A stretch of DNA of 64,000 nucleotides from Hygrophila difformis (Eukaryota; Streptophyta; Magnoliopsida; Lamiales; Acanthaceae): contig JAOANR010000011.1 of NCBI GenBank assembly GCA_030278955.1, positions 46,239,417 to 46,303,416 on the forward strand. The letters run 5' to 3'. Made by a program: the position numbers and the translations under genes. The notes beneath the pieces are model-generated. The model saw only the letters and a program-made list of their open reading frames with translations, made no database searches and was not told the DNA's origin. Positions 22,429-32,113 of the stretch are shown here, piece after piece (within the stretch, counting starts at the first letter, position 1; every line of letters starts with the position of its first letter).

Positions 22429-24707
22429 TGTAATGACCCGGTTTATTTAAATTGGAATGTTTAAATTATTTTGGTGATGGGTTTTATTACACTCAAGTCC
22501 AGATGGGGTTCCATTTGTGTTAAGTGAGAGTAGAAGGGCATTTTTGCTAATATCCAACAATTTAAGTGTTGGGGGTCATTTTGAGCTTTGTCAAAATTGG
22601 AGAAAGAGAGAGGGGAGAAAAGAGAGAAAGGGAAGGGGGAAGAAAGGGAGAAACTTTGACTCCCCCGAATCATCCCGTGTTCTTGAAGATCGATTAATTG
22701 ATTGTTGGTTTTGGTTCGATTGAGGTCCGATTTGGGCGTTTGGAAGAGTGTAATCGTTGGAAGACATCAGGCAAGGGATTATATTGCTTAAATTACGTGT
22801 TTGGGGGGTATTTGGGGGTCAAATTCCGGCGAAATCGCCGGAAAACCGATTGGAAAATCGGAGAAGACGATGAACAGTAACTGCTACAGTAACTGCTACA
22901 GTACTGCTACAGTAACTGTACAGTAGTTACCGCGGTAACTCGCGTAGTTACGGCAGTAATTCGCCACAGTAATTACCACGGTAATTTGAACAGTAATTAC
23001 CACGGTAATTTGAACAGTAACTACCACAGTAACTTGTACAGCAGTTACCGCAGTAACTCGCTACAGTAGTTACCGCAGTAACTCGCTACAGTAGTTACCA
23101 CAGTAACTTGCTACAGTAATTGCTACAGTATTGCTACAGTAATCGCTACAGTACTGGGCTGCGTATGTCACGCGTTTTACGCGCGCGGGCGCGCAGTGAG
23201 CGCAGGAAAGCTCTGTTTGGCCCATTTTTGTGCGATTTTGATTATATAATGATGTTTTCTTTGCACCAATTATTGTTATGACTTTCCCAAATGTTATTGG
23301 TAAACCGTGGGTTAATCAATTGGCCCGTGGGGGTTGTTGAATTGCTTAGGGGAACTGTTGAATTATTATATCATTAATGACTTAGCCTGGAGGGCTATGT
23401 ATTGAATTCCTTATATGTTGAGAAGCAAGCGAACCTAGTATGTAGGTGCTTGAATATCACTGTATTGTCATATGCATGTTATTGCATTGTAATTGACGAT
23501 TATTAACCCGATGACCCTGCGGGGTGGATTATTGGTTGTTATTCATGTTGGCCCTTTTGGGCTGGTTATTATAATGCATGGTATTGCATTATGGATGGAT
23601 GGACATATTGGAAATGTCTGATCGGACAGCCTTTACCGGTGTTGTTGAGTCCTGATGACCCTGCGGGGTGGATTATTGGTTGTTATTCATGTTGGCCCTT
23701 TTGGGCTGGTTATTATAATGCATGGTATTGCATTATGGATGGATGGACATATTGGAAATGTCTGATCAGGCAGCCTTTACCGGTGTTGTTGAGTCCCGAT
23801 GGCCCTGCGGGGTGATTATTAGGCTGTGATGCCTGTGGTCCCTGCGGGGATGATGTATGTTACCCTGTAACGGGTTGGAGTTGATGATATCCTCACCCGT
23901 GGGTTCATACCGCCCGGGTTTAGGTTGCCGGCTAGGCATATTCATTTGCATTTGCATATAGGGTAGATAGGTGTATGTTAGGTCATGCATCACGTGCATA
24001 AATTGTATGTCAATTGTATGATCGTGGTTGAAGCACCGGTATGGGACGGTGTGGTGTTTAACTGCTTTATTTATATTATGCCGTTATTAATATATTTATT
24101 TATTATCTATATTTACTATCTTGAGATGTGGTTCTGTTTTCCCTTACTCCCCGGCACGTAGCCTTGCTCAGTACGTTGTACTGACCCCTTTTGCTTTTGT
24201 CTGTTTTATAGATCCTGCTGGAGGCGCTGGAGCATGATTTGGGTTTGGGGTATTGAGAGATCACATAGATAGGACTTTTTATGTTTATCTCACGTGATTA
24301 TGTGATACTCTATTGTTTATTATGACTTGGATTTTATGCTAGTTGAGGCCTGTGTGCCTAGAATCTGCTTTCTGTCGGCCGGTGGCCTTATGTGATTTAC
24401 GCTTTGGGCTGGTAGCCCTGTTTGAGATATTGGTATGCTGTTGAGAGGCTTGCAGTCTGGATGGGTCGCTGGGACCGTTATTTGATTATTCTTGGGTGAC
24501 ATTTTATTTGATTATGATGGTGAGACCTCCTATGTGCTTATGTGTTTCATTTGTTTTAGCTTCCGCATTAAACCGGATTAATCAGATGATCACTTTAGGT
24601 TACCCAGTGTTGTACTAGCTGTTTTAAATTAGCTGGCCACTAGTTTAGGATAGTTAGTACAGCGGTAATGCTTGCGAAAATCAGGTTTGAATTTTCGGGG
24701 CGTTACA
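22429..24707 (+). repeat. 3' LTR of the Tekay-like element
   Basis: It is the near-identical partner of 16458-18794, ends CGGGGCGTTACA, and is followed by the ATTGC duplication. It lacks the extra 58 bp of short repeats present in the 5' copy. Confidence 0.92.
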
Positions 24708-25029
24708 ATTGCACGCCGCTGAAATATACTATCATACGTCGCTGAGAGACACAGAAGTCGTCGCTGAAAACACTTTGCATGTCGCTGAAATATATTATAG
24801 CTTGTCGCTATTAATCAACAAATCGCTGAAATGTGCCTAGGTTGTCGCTGAAATGTACTAAACTATATTTGCGAGTAATACATCAAGTTTATTATTTTAC
24901 CCTTCAAGTTAATCTCAACCATCAATTTTTTACAAATTAAAAGAACGGCTGTGATGCACCGCAATACATCATGCCGCAGCAGCCTAACGAAGCCCATAAA
25001 GCTTATGCTATCCCCTGTTTTTTTTTTTC

Positions 25030-25096
25030 CAAAGAGTAGATTGTCTCACAGTTCTCTCCGAATCCGCTAATCGATTCGCTCACTCTCAAACATTCC
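25030..25096. mobile_element. GGATGTTTGG-family TIR element, copy 2 (inverted, partial)
   Basis: On the reverse strand it reads GGAATGTTTGAGAGTGAGCG...TAGCGGATTCGGAGAGAG and continues AACTGTGAGACAATCT, as in the 798-914 copy. The outer end on the 25030 side is unclear. Confidence 0.5.
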
Positions 25097-25410
25097 GAAA
25101 ATCAATTCAACTGAAAACAAATTAAGTAGTTCATATTCATATAAATTATGAGCAAAATCTATGCGTAGCTGATGTGGAACCATCACAATTCACAGATTAT
25201 CTACCTCTAATTTTCCTACCAAATTATTATAATTGTGAAATTGATCGCCAATTGAGTTCGCGACGGAAACTCCCCTTAAACTTCAAACTCTTACTAAATA
25301 TATATATATATATATTTTTTTTTTATTTCTAGCGTAGAATAAAAGTTTCTTATAGCTAGCTAGTGTTTTATGTCAACAAAGTATATAATACTCCCCGTCT
25401 CAGTTAAAGA

Positions 25411-25500
25411 GATGTTTGAGAGTTAGCGGATTTGCTAGTGGATAGCGGATTCGGAGAGAGAACTGTATCTGCTAGCGGATGCGCTAAGTCCCAAACATTC
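25411..25500. mobile_element. GGATGTTTGG-family TIR element, copy 3 (90 bp)
   Basis: Ends GATGTTTGAGAGTTAGCGG and GCGCTAAGTCCCAAACATTC are inverted. The interior GGATAGCGGATTCGGAGAG matches the other two copies. It appears to interrupt a Stowaway-like start (CTCCCCGTCTCAGTTAAAG) just to its left. Confidence 0.55.
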
Positions 25501-26063
25501 CCAAAGTATTACAAGAATGAAGGACGTGAAATTAGTTTAAGTAATACTCCGTATGAGAAAGAATGCAATTGGGCATTATAATTTGAGGTATGTGGGATCA
25601 ATTTTTTAGTATTTTTTTGCTGATCATTTTTTAGTATTGGGTATGAGTGAGTATCATTTTTCTTAAAAAAAAAAATGGAAATGTAACAATTTGATCGGGA
25701 CAAATAATATATGTAATAATTTGGGTGTGACGGATGTAATATATGTAGTATATTTATTTTGTCTTAAACCAGATCTAGATTGTTGGTTTGCGATGGTAAA
25801 ATTAATATAATGTGAGGTTTCATGTAATAATGAACAATTCATGAGATCATACACTCTCTCCATTTCTTTATAACCATCCTTTTCAACTCAATTTAAATAA
25901 TCAATAACTTTATTAATTAACTCATAAACTAACATTTTTATTATTTCAACTAAATCGTTTGGTAATAAAGCTTTATGAATAATATTTATATGATCTAAAG
26001 AGCAATATTTAGACATAAAGTTTACGCATTAAAATAACAACTATTCTTACGCATTAAAGTTTG
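25501..26063. other. AT-rich intergenic DNA
   Basis: No gene is visible. CTCTCTCCATTTCTTTATAA near 25856 may be a Stowaway end without a recognisable partner. Confidence 0.3.
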
Positions 26064-26071
26064 CCGACACA

Positions 26072-26586
26072 CATTGGCGAAACCAGGAATCTCGATAAGA
26101 GGGGCCGATTTGTTCCTATATATAGTTGGCCAAGAACTATTGGATTATAAGTTATGTTGGGAAAAAAACCCAAGGTTTAGCTTTATACTGAAAATAGCTC
26201 AAAATTCTATATATACTACAGTAACTGCTAAATTTTTACTTCTAAACTCTAAATTCTAAATGCAACATTTAACTTTTCAAACCTCAAACTTTAAATTCTA
26301 ATTTTTAACTCTATCACCAAATACTATTGCTCAAAACTATCTCAATTTAAAATTATTTTTCACCACTAATTTCAAACTCTAAACTCCAGTTATTTCCCAA
26401 ACATAGCCTAAATAATTTGGGCTTCTTAAAATTTAAAATAACAAAATAATTAACTCATGGAGGATCATACTCATATAATATTACACTATGTCTAACATAT
26501 ATAATAAGTACTATATACTATAGCATTTTTGGCAACATTTAGGGGGGGCCTTGGCCATTCCAATGGCAAGGGTAGTTTCGCCCCTG
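26072..26586. mobile_element. Non-autonomous hAT-type MITE (515 bp) inside a SINE tail
   Basis: TIRs CATTGGCGAAAC and (reverse complement) CAGGGGCGAAAC are bounded by a perfect 8-bp TSD CCGACACA (26064-26071 and 26587-26594). Joining the flanks gives TTTGCCGACACATGAGTATC ACTGTTTAC, which resembles the 3' part of the SINE at 35577-35711. The element therefore landed in a SINE tail. No transposase. Confidence 0.85.
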
Positions 26587-26611
26587 CCGACACATGAGTA
26601 TCACTGTTTAC

Positions 26612-27164
26612 AACTATTATGAAATATCCTTTTTAAAAAATTTAAAATAAAAAAAAAAAACAACTAGAAATAAGTATTGTGGTAGTATACAAGCCTACGA
26701 CAAACACACTTTTCTTTTTCTTTGGTCAAATTTTCGTGTGATCGAGGATATGAAAGCATGTACAATAAATATGATAGGGGGAGTAGCTAAATGTTGTAAT
26801 AATAAATGGCATGCACAAAAGTGTTCTGTCAATTTTGGACCTTGAAAGTTTAAGGTGTCTTGATGAGTGATAGGAGGTGCCCCTCTAGTTATGCTATATA
26901 GTAGATGGTTACATATTTATTACTACTACTTCTATACAAAGGGCAGGTTTGATGAGGGTGGAAAGTAGATATGGCTTCTACACCCTATAGATCCACTTGT
27001 ATTTAATGCAAATCTTACTCACTCACTTTGCTCGGCTTTGTACTTTCAGGAAATGTATGATTCTGGACATGTGAATTGTCACTCATTCTTCAGTTAAGGT
27101 TGGAATTAAATGATATTTGAAATATATATATTAAAAAAGAGGACAAATATGTCTTTTTTTCATT
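26612..27164. other. Intergenic DNA
   Basis: No gene or element boundary that I can support. Poly(A) runs and unique-looking AT-rich DNA. Confidence 0.3.
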
Positions 27165-27202
27165 TCCAAAAATCCAAATCAGTCATTTTTCTATTTTATT
27201 AC

Positions 27203-27679
27203 TGTTAACCAAGAATTTTTGTGGATTGAATATTGATGAAGATGGTTACAAGGATTGAGGAATGGAATTACAGGAATTTAAATAAAAGCTGTAAAGGAAC
27301 AAGAAATTACGGAATGGAAGAACAAAATGGAACTTGCAGAAAGAAAAATTGCAGAAAGTAAAGATAATGAAATTTGGAGAGGTTGTGATCATCCCCTCCT
27401 GCGATGCCATCTCCTATTATTTATAGGGAGGAGCACAACATCCGTCTTATTGATGGAGAAGGTGTAACGCTTGTAACGCTCCCATGTTACTCTCCATTGA
27501 TGGCGCCTAAACTTCAGTGCCGCCATGATTCTCTCCAAATGATCTTCTGGTGTCTGCGTTCCTCATACCTCGTGGTCATCCGTTCCATACTCATTGTGGA
27601 TACTCATTGTGGACTGGGCCGACTATTTTGATTATTGGGCCGAAAAATAATGGGCCTTAATAACTTTTGGGTGTTAACA
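27203..27679 (-). repeat. 3' LTR (left copy) of the gag-only element
   Basis: It differs from the right copy by a few substitutions and by two small indels near 27345-27375. The polypurine tract (plus-strand GATGCCCCCCTT, 27680-27691) abuts it. Confidence 0.88.
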
Positions 27680-27882
27680 GATGCCCCCCTTGCGCTTTCG
27701 GTCGATGGAACTGAGACTGAAAATGCGCATATATTTTATTAATGCCGCCGTCGGCAACTCTAAATTAAAAAATAAAAATAAAAAACAAGCCGCCAACTCT
27801 ATTAACCAAACAACTCTCTATTAAGCCGCCAACTCTATTAAGTCAACTCTATTAAGCCGCCACCCTTTTTCTTAAAAACAAC

Positions 27883-28335
27883 TAGGGGTGGGAATAGGCC
27901 AGGCTACCCGACAGGGGCCTATGGCCTGGCCTATTATAGGCCTGACCTGGCCTGGCCTTTTTACCAAATAGGCCAGGCCTAGATAAATTTATAGGCCTAT
28001 TTAACTAAATAGGCCTAGGCCTAGGCCTTACGAAAAGCCTACTTAGCCTGGTAGGCCGGCCTGTTTAATTTTTTAATATAATTTTTTATAATTTATTAAC
28101 AATACTATTTATTATTTATTTAATATTTGAATATATATTTTTTATAAATTTAAAAATTTATTAAATAGGCTTTATAAAGACTTAAGGCCTGGCCTATTTA
28201 GTTAAAAAGGCCAGGCTTAGGCCTAGAAACTAAGCCTATTACAGGCAATAGGCCAGGCCTAGGCCTTACAAAACTTAAATAGGCCTAGGCCGTACAAGGC
28301 CGGGCCTGGCCTGGCCTGGCCTATTCCCACCCCTA
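27883..28335. mobile_element. Non-autonomous hAT-type element (453 bp)
   Basis: TIRs TAGGGGTGGGAATAGGCC and their inverted copy (GGCCTATTCCCACCCCTA) are bounded by a perfect 8-bp TSD AAAACAAC (27875-27882 and 28336-28343). The arms are made of palindromic AGGCCTAGGCCT/GGCCTGGCCT units, the centre is AT-rich, and there is no transposase. It is inserted in the gag-only LTR element next to the HECT fragment. Confidence 0.92.
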
Positions 28336-28351
28336 AAAACAACCCTTTTAA

Positions 28352-28609
28352 GATTGCCTGACATACCATGGAAAACCACTCCCTCAGAACACCAGGACCA
28401 GTGGCCTCCTCATTCTTGAATTCCATAAATAAACCTGAGTGTAATGATGTTGCTTCCACATTTGCAATATACGCATATGACTCTTCCAACAAGTGCGATC
28501 GATCGATGAGCATCTCATACAGCTCATCATAGTCATCCTTCACATCAGGAAGCATTAACATTGCCAAATGCCTCCTTGCCTCGAAATTCATTACTTCCTT
28601 ACATTCCAT
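28352..28609 (-). pseudogene. Captured fragment of a HECT E3 ubiquitin ligase (UPL5-like)
   Basis: The minus-strand frame includes EARRHLAMLMLPDVKDDYDE, LYEMLIDRSHLLEES and GLFMEFKNEEATGPGVLREW followed by FSMVCQAI. From memory of the family, this is the start of the HECT domain in plant UPL5-type ligases, where NEEATGPGVLREWF is distinctive. About 86 codons are open without a stop and then homology ends; the catalytic Cys lobe is absent. It lies inside the LTR element, in the same orientation as gag, between a hAT insertion and the GCCGCCA array. I read it as host gene sequence picked up by the retroelement. Activity as a ligase is excluded by its length. A short peptide or a small-RNA effect on the parent gene is possible but speculative. 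Confidence 0.75.
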
Positions 28610-28611
28610 AA

Positions 28612-29830
28612 TTCAGCCGCCAGTCATCGCTCCGCCGTCAACGCAAGCAACTCGTCGCCAGCCTCACTTCCGCTCCGGCCGCCAATCAGTGACCAGCCGC
28701 CAACAAGTTGAACGCCGCCAGCCGCCAACTACTCCTTGAGCGCCGCCATTGCCTGGCGCCAGCCGCCACCTGCTGCCGCCGCCAGCTTCTCCGGCCCGGG
28801 CCGCCAACATCTTCTGCTTTGGCCGCGTGTCCTAGGCCGCCAACTTCTGCCCAGGCCGCCAGCTCCATCTGCTCAGGCCTGCCAGCCTCTTCTCCGGCCG
28901 CCAGGCCGCCATCAACTGAGCTCCCGGCCGCCAGTCTCGAAGTCAAGGGCCGCCAGCAACATTGCGTCATCGAGGGAGAGGGCCGCCACCCGACGGGCCG
29001 CCAGCCTGCTGCGCCGCCATGCCAGCCTGCTCCGGGATCCGCCATCAGGCTGCCACCTATCTACATTCGGGCCGCCATCTTTAAGCCACGAGCCGCCACT
29101 CGGGTTCGCCGCCAGCCGCCAGTTCTCCACGGGTCGCCAGACGCCAATTCACTCCAGGCCGCCATCTCGCTGCCAAGAGCCGCCGACCTCTCCGGGGAAG
29201 CCGCCAACTTCGCCGAGCCCCTAGAGTCTTCAAACGCCTGCTGCCGTATCCATTACCGAGCGCCGCCAGCTCCCTTCTTTGGGCCGCCATCGTTGCTGCA
29301 AGCCGCCAGGACCCTTCCGGCCGCCAACACTTCGTGAGCCGCCAGCCTTGAACACCACTGCCAGCATCCCGGACGCCGCCAGCCTTCAGTCGGGCCGCCA
29401 TCGTCTTCATCCGTTGCCAGTTAGCCCGCCGCCAGCTCTCCACGGGCCGCCAACCTTGCTCGGCCGCCAATCTCGCCCGGCCGCCAGCTGCCTGGTAGCC
29501 ACCAACGGTCGCCGCCGCCAGCCTCGAGCGATCTTCCTAGTCTTGGATCGCCACCATCGATTGTGGAGCGCCGCCAACGAACCTTGCGCCGCCAGCGTCG
29601 GTTGAGTGTCGCCAGCCTCGTGCTCCGGCCGCCAGCATCGCCCAGCCGCCAGCATCGCTCGGCCGCCAACGTAAGGGACAAGCCACCGGTCGGAGTCGAG
29701 CCGCCATACCCATCCTAAGCCGCCAGTCTCTTCTCCAGCCGCCAAGTCCAGGGCCGCCAGCCACCCACGTGCCACTGCCATCGGTCGCGCGCCGCCAGGT
29801 CCGACAGCCGCCAGCCTAGTCCTCGGGCGC
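28612..29830. repeat. GCCGCCA interspersed array
   Basis: About 1.2 kb of GC-rich DNA is built from dozens of GCCGCCA or GCCGCCAG/T words separated by unrelated spacers of roughly 5-20 bases. Outlying GCCGCCAACTCTATTAAG copies lie at 27788-27862. On the minus strand the word encodes WRLAA- or GG-type repeats depending on frame. Open frames up to about 200 codons exist on both strands and in several phases, which argues against a conserved protein. It lies between the gag 3' end and the HECT fragment of the LTR element. No function is known to me. Confidence 0.75.
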
Positions 29831-30000
29831 CATCACCTCATGTCCAGGCGCCAGCCTCAACCAGCAACTATTCGACCTCCAAGGCCGCTGTTGATGGCGT
29901 TCCATGGCTACTATCCAGGGTTTTTACCACCCAAGGTTATTGCATTGGTCACCACCCTTAGTTCGTCTTCCTTTTAATCATGTTTTAATTTCTCAAAAGA

Positions 30001-31582
30001 AGTCTCGTGTGTAGGTAGACGCTTCTCATCTTGTTCCTCAAGGAACTTTTCCAAGCGGGCGCTTTCTCGGCCAGCTGGGCAAGATTAGTGGAATCATGCA
30101 CAATTAAACGTTTTTTAGTTTTGGCAACATATTCGCCACTGCAATATTGGCCATCTCCCTATCAGGGACTGCTATAGTGCATCGACCCTTAAGCCGCTGC
30201 AATCTGTTAACGAAAGTGTTTGCCGCCTCATTGACAAACTGTTTGGAATTAGTAAGATCTGCAAGACTAACCCGTGACAGAGGGGTATAGAATCTGTCAT
30301 GGAACGCCCGCTCAATCTCGGCCCAGTTTTGTATGGAGTTAGGCCGCAGAGAAGCAAACCATGCGAAGGCAGGTTCAGTTAGGGATGAACTGAACAACCT
30401 TAGCTTCAGCCAATCATTGGCTGCTGCCTCGCCACATTGGGCAGTGAATCTGCCCACATGTTCCACGGTGGACTTGCCGTCGTCCCCGGAGAATGTAGTA
30501 AACTCGGGCATTTTGAAGCCCCTGGGATATGGTTGCATGGTGTCTACCCAATCAGGGTATGGCTTCTTATATGTGGACCGTTCCATCGGCCTTAGCTGAA
30601 TCCCAAAGTGTTGCTGCATCATATCTGCTAACACCTCGGGTGATACCACTGGTGCCTGTTTGGGAGGCATCGCGGCTTGAGGAGGCACCGCAACCTGAGG
30701 AGGCACCGCAACCTGAGGAGGCACCATGGCCTGAGGAGGCATCGCGTCCTGATGAGGCATCGTGGCCTGAGGAGTATGAGCCGCCATGGCGGCTTGAGGC
30801 GCCGCCACCTGGTGGGTAGGGATGGCGGCAGGATGAGCCACCATCTGTTGAGCAGGTATGACGGCCTGAGGCGCCGCCATATGAATTTGTGGGATGGCGG
30901 CTGGGCCACCTTGAGTCGCCACTTGATATAGTGGATTGGCGGCTGGTGTGTAGATATTGGCATGTGGTGATGTTGCCACTCCAAATGGTGTGTGAGGCGT
31001 CGTCACATGGCGTGGTACCCCAGGGATCGCTGTGTAGCTTGATCCAGTATTTGGCATCAAATAACTTGACGCAACATAGGTCGGTATGGGAGATGCCGCA
31101 TATCCAAAGTTCTGCATAGGTGCCGTATGAGTGGAAGCATATGGAAATGGAGGCAGACTGATCAGCCCTGTGGATTCAGATAACAATGGCGGCTGGCTGA
31201 GTGTTGTCCCCCAAGTCCTTTGGCCGCCATACAGCCCCGGACCTGTAATGTTTGCTGGCATAGTCATGCCACCTGAAGACCCTTCCTGCTGAGTACGCAG
31301 GGATCCAAAGATTTTATCAGCTTGATCGGCCATGGCAGGCCGCAATACATCCATAAGGTGCCTCGTTAACAAAGGCATGAGTTCGGCCATCGACTCAGTC
31401 ATCGACAACCGCATTTGTTCCGATAAAGTGGGAACTTGAACAATTCCCTGTTGTTGAGAAACACCCGCCGTATCATCGGCGTTGTTTTCAATGAGTGTCC
31501 TAATCGATGTGTCTTCTTGGAGTGTCATTTCCTCAAACGTCTGGGTTAAGTCTCTCACTATATGTCCAGATCTCAATTGCAT
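30001..31582 (-). pseudogene. Gag of the non-autonomous LTR element
   Basis: The open frame 30104-31582 encodes 492 residues starting MQLRSGHIVRDL. Residues about 150-320 are rich in Pro, Gln, Ala and Met, with short repeats (VPPQVAVPPQ) encoded by an 18-bp tandem repeat at 30669-30770. The C-terminal third (about 340-490) is a Retrotrans_gag-type capsid region with FKMPEFTTFSGDDG, LFSSSLTEPAFAWF, WAEIERAFHDRFY and FVNRLQRLKGRC. The frame ends at LPKLKNV, but downstream sequence to about 30001 still reads as gag (EKFLEEQDEKRLPTHET) in shifted frame, so a frameshift truncated it. No zinc knuckle, protease or pol follows. Confidence 0.85.
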
Positions 31583-31602
31583 AAACTGAGTCTAAAGCGG
31601 AT

Positions 31603-31639
31603 GTGGTCTCAATCTCGTGTCCCACTGGGCGTGCCAATT
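31603..31639 (-). promoter_or_regulatory. Primer-binding/leader region of the gag-only element
   Basis: Read on the minus strand, directly after the 5' LTR comes AATTGGCACGCCCAGTGGGA, a leader motif I know from other plant LTR elements. Which tRNA primes here cannot be settled by eye. Confidence 0.5.
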
Positions 31640-32113
31640 TGTTAACCAAGAATTTTTGTGGATTGAATATTGATGAAGATGGTTACAAGGATTGAGGAAT
31701 GGAATTACAGGAATTTAAATAAAAGCTGTAAAGGAACAAGAAATTACGGAATGGAAGAACAAAATGGAACTTGCAGAAAGTAAAGATAATGAAAATGCGG
31801 ATTCCTTTTGGAGAGGTTGTGATCATCCCCTCCTGCGATGCCACCTCCTATTATTTATAGGGAGGAGCACAGCATCCGTCTTATTGATGGAGAAGGTGTA
31901 ACGCTTGTAACGCTCCCATGTTACTCTCCATTGATGGCGCCTAGACTTCAATGCCGCCATGATTCTCTCCAAAGGATCTTCTGGTGTCTGCGTTCCTCAT
32001 ACCTCGTGGTCATCCGTTCCATACTCATTGTGGATACTCATTGTGGACTGGGCCGACTATTTTGATTATTGGGCCGAAAAATAATGGGCCTTAATAACTT
32101 TTGGGTGTTAACA
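31640..32113 (-). repeat. 5' LTR (right copy) of the gag-only element
   Basis: A 474-bp partner of 27203-27679 with TG...CA borders and the ATTAC duplication outside. Confidence 0.88.

Larger units (their letters stand above)
16458..24707 (+). mobile_element. Ty3/Gypsy LTR retrotransposon, Tekay/Del-like chromovirus, coding-dead
   Basis: The element has TG...CA LTRs of 2337 bp (left) and 2279 bp (right), TSD ATTGC (16453-16457 and 24708-24712), a tRNA-Met PBS and a polypurine tract. Long LTRs, the PBS type, the domain order PR-RT-RH-IN and a C-terminal chromodomain-like relic (TIPVVKVLWSRLETENATW) point to the Tekay/Del lineage. Gag is not recognisable between PBS and PR. The pol frame is full of stops although the LTRs are about 99% identical apart from indels. 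Movement in trans is the simplest explanation. Confidence 0.88.
16035..25010. mobile_element. TIR-type element with GTCGCTGAAAT repeats, split by an LTR element
   Basis: The two sides of the LTR insertion (16035-16457 and 24713-25010) contain many copies of GTCGCTGAAAT followed by short variable words. Their outer flanks are diverged inverted copies: left AAGCTTGGGTTCGGTTATGG against right (reverse complement) AAGCTTTATGGGCTTCGTTAGG, and left AACCGTTCATTTAAAT...AATGGTTGAGGGTAAA against right GCCGTTCTTTTAATT...GATGGTTGAG...GGGTAAA. Long terminal inverted repeats with internal direct repeats suggest a non-autonomous MULE or fold-back. The exact ends and TSD are not resolved. Before the split it was roughly 0.7 kb. 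Confidence 0.5.
27203..32113 (-). mobile_element. Non-autonomous LTR retrotransposon with gag and captured gene fragment
   Basis: LTRs of 477 bp (27203-27679) and 474 bp (31640-32113) run TGTTAAC...GTTAACA with a perfect ATTAC duplication (27198-27202 and 32114-32118). On the minus strand the order is 5' LTR (right copy), leader TTGGCACGCCCAGTGGGAC, gag, a GC-rich GCCGCCA array, a HECT-ligase fragment, a 453-bp hAT insertion, polypurine tract AAGGGGGGCAT, 3' LTR. There is no pol, so it must borrow enzymes. The leader and gag type suggest the Ty3/Gypsy side. Confidence 0.88.

Noticed and set aside
28686..29781. Long open frames (up to 209 codons) in the GCCGCCA array
   Set aside because: They are open on both strands and in several frames because of repeated GCCGCC words. 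Products are low-complexity with no conserved domain.
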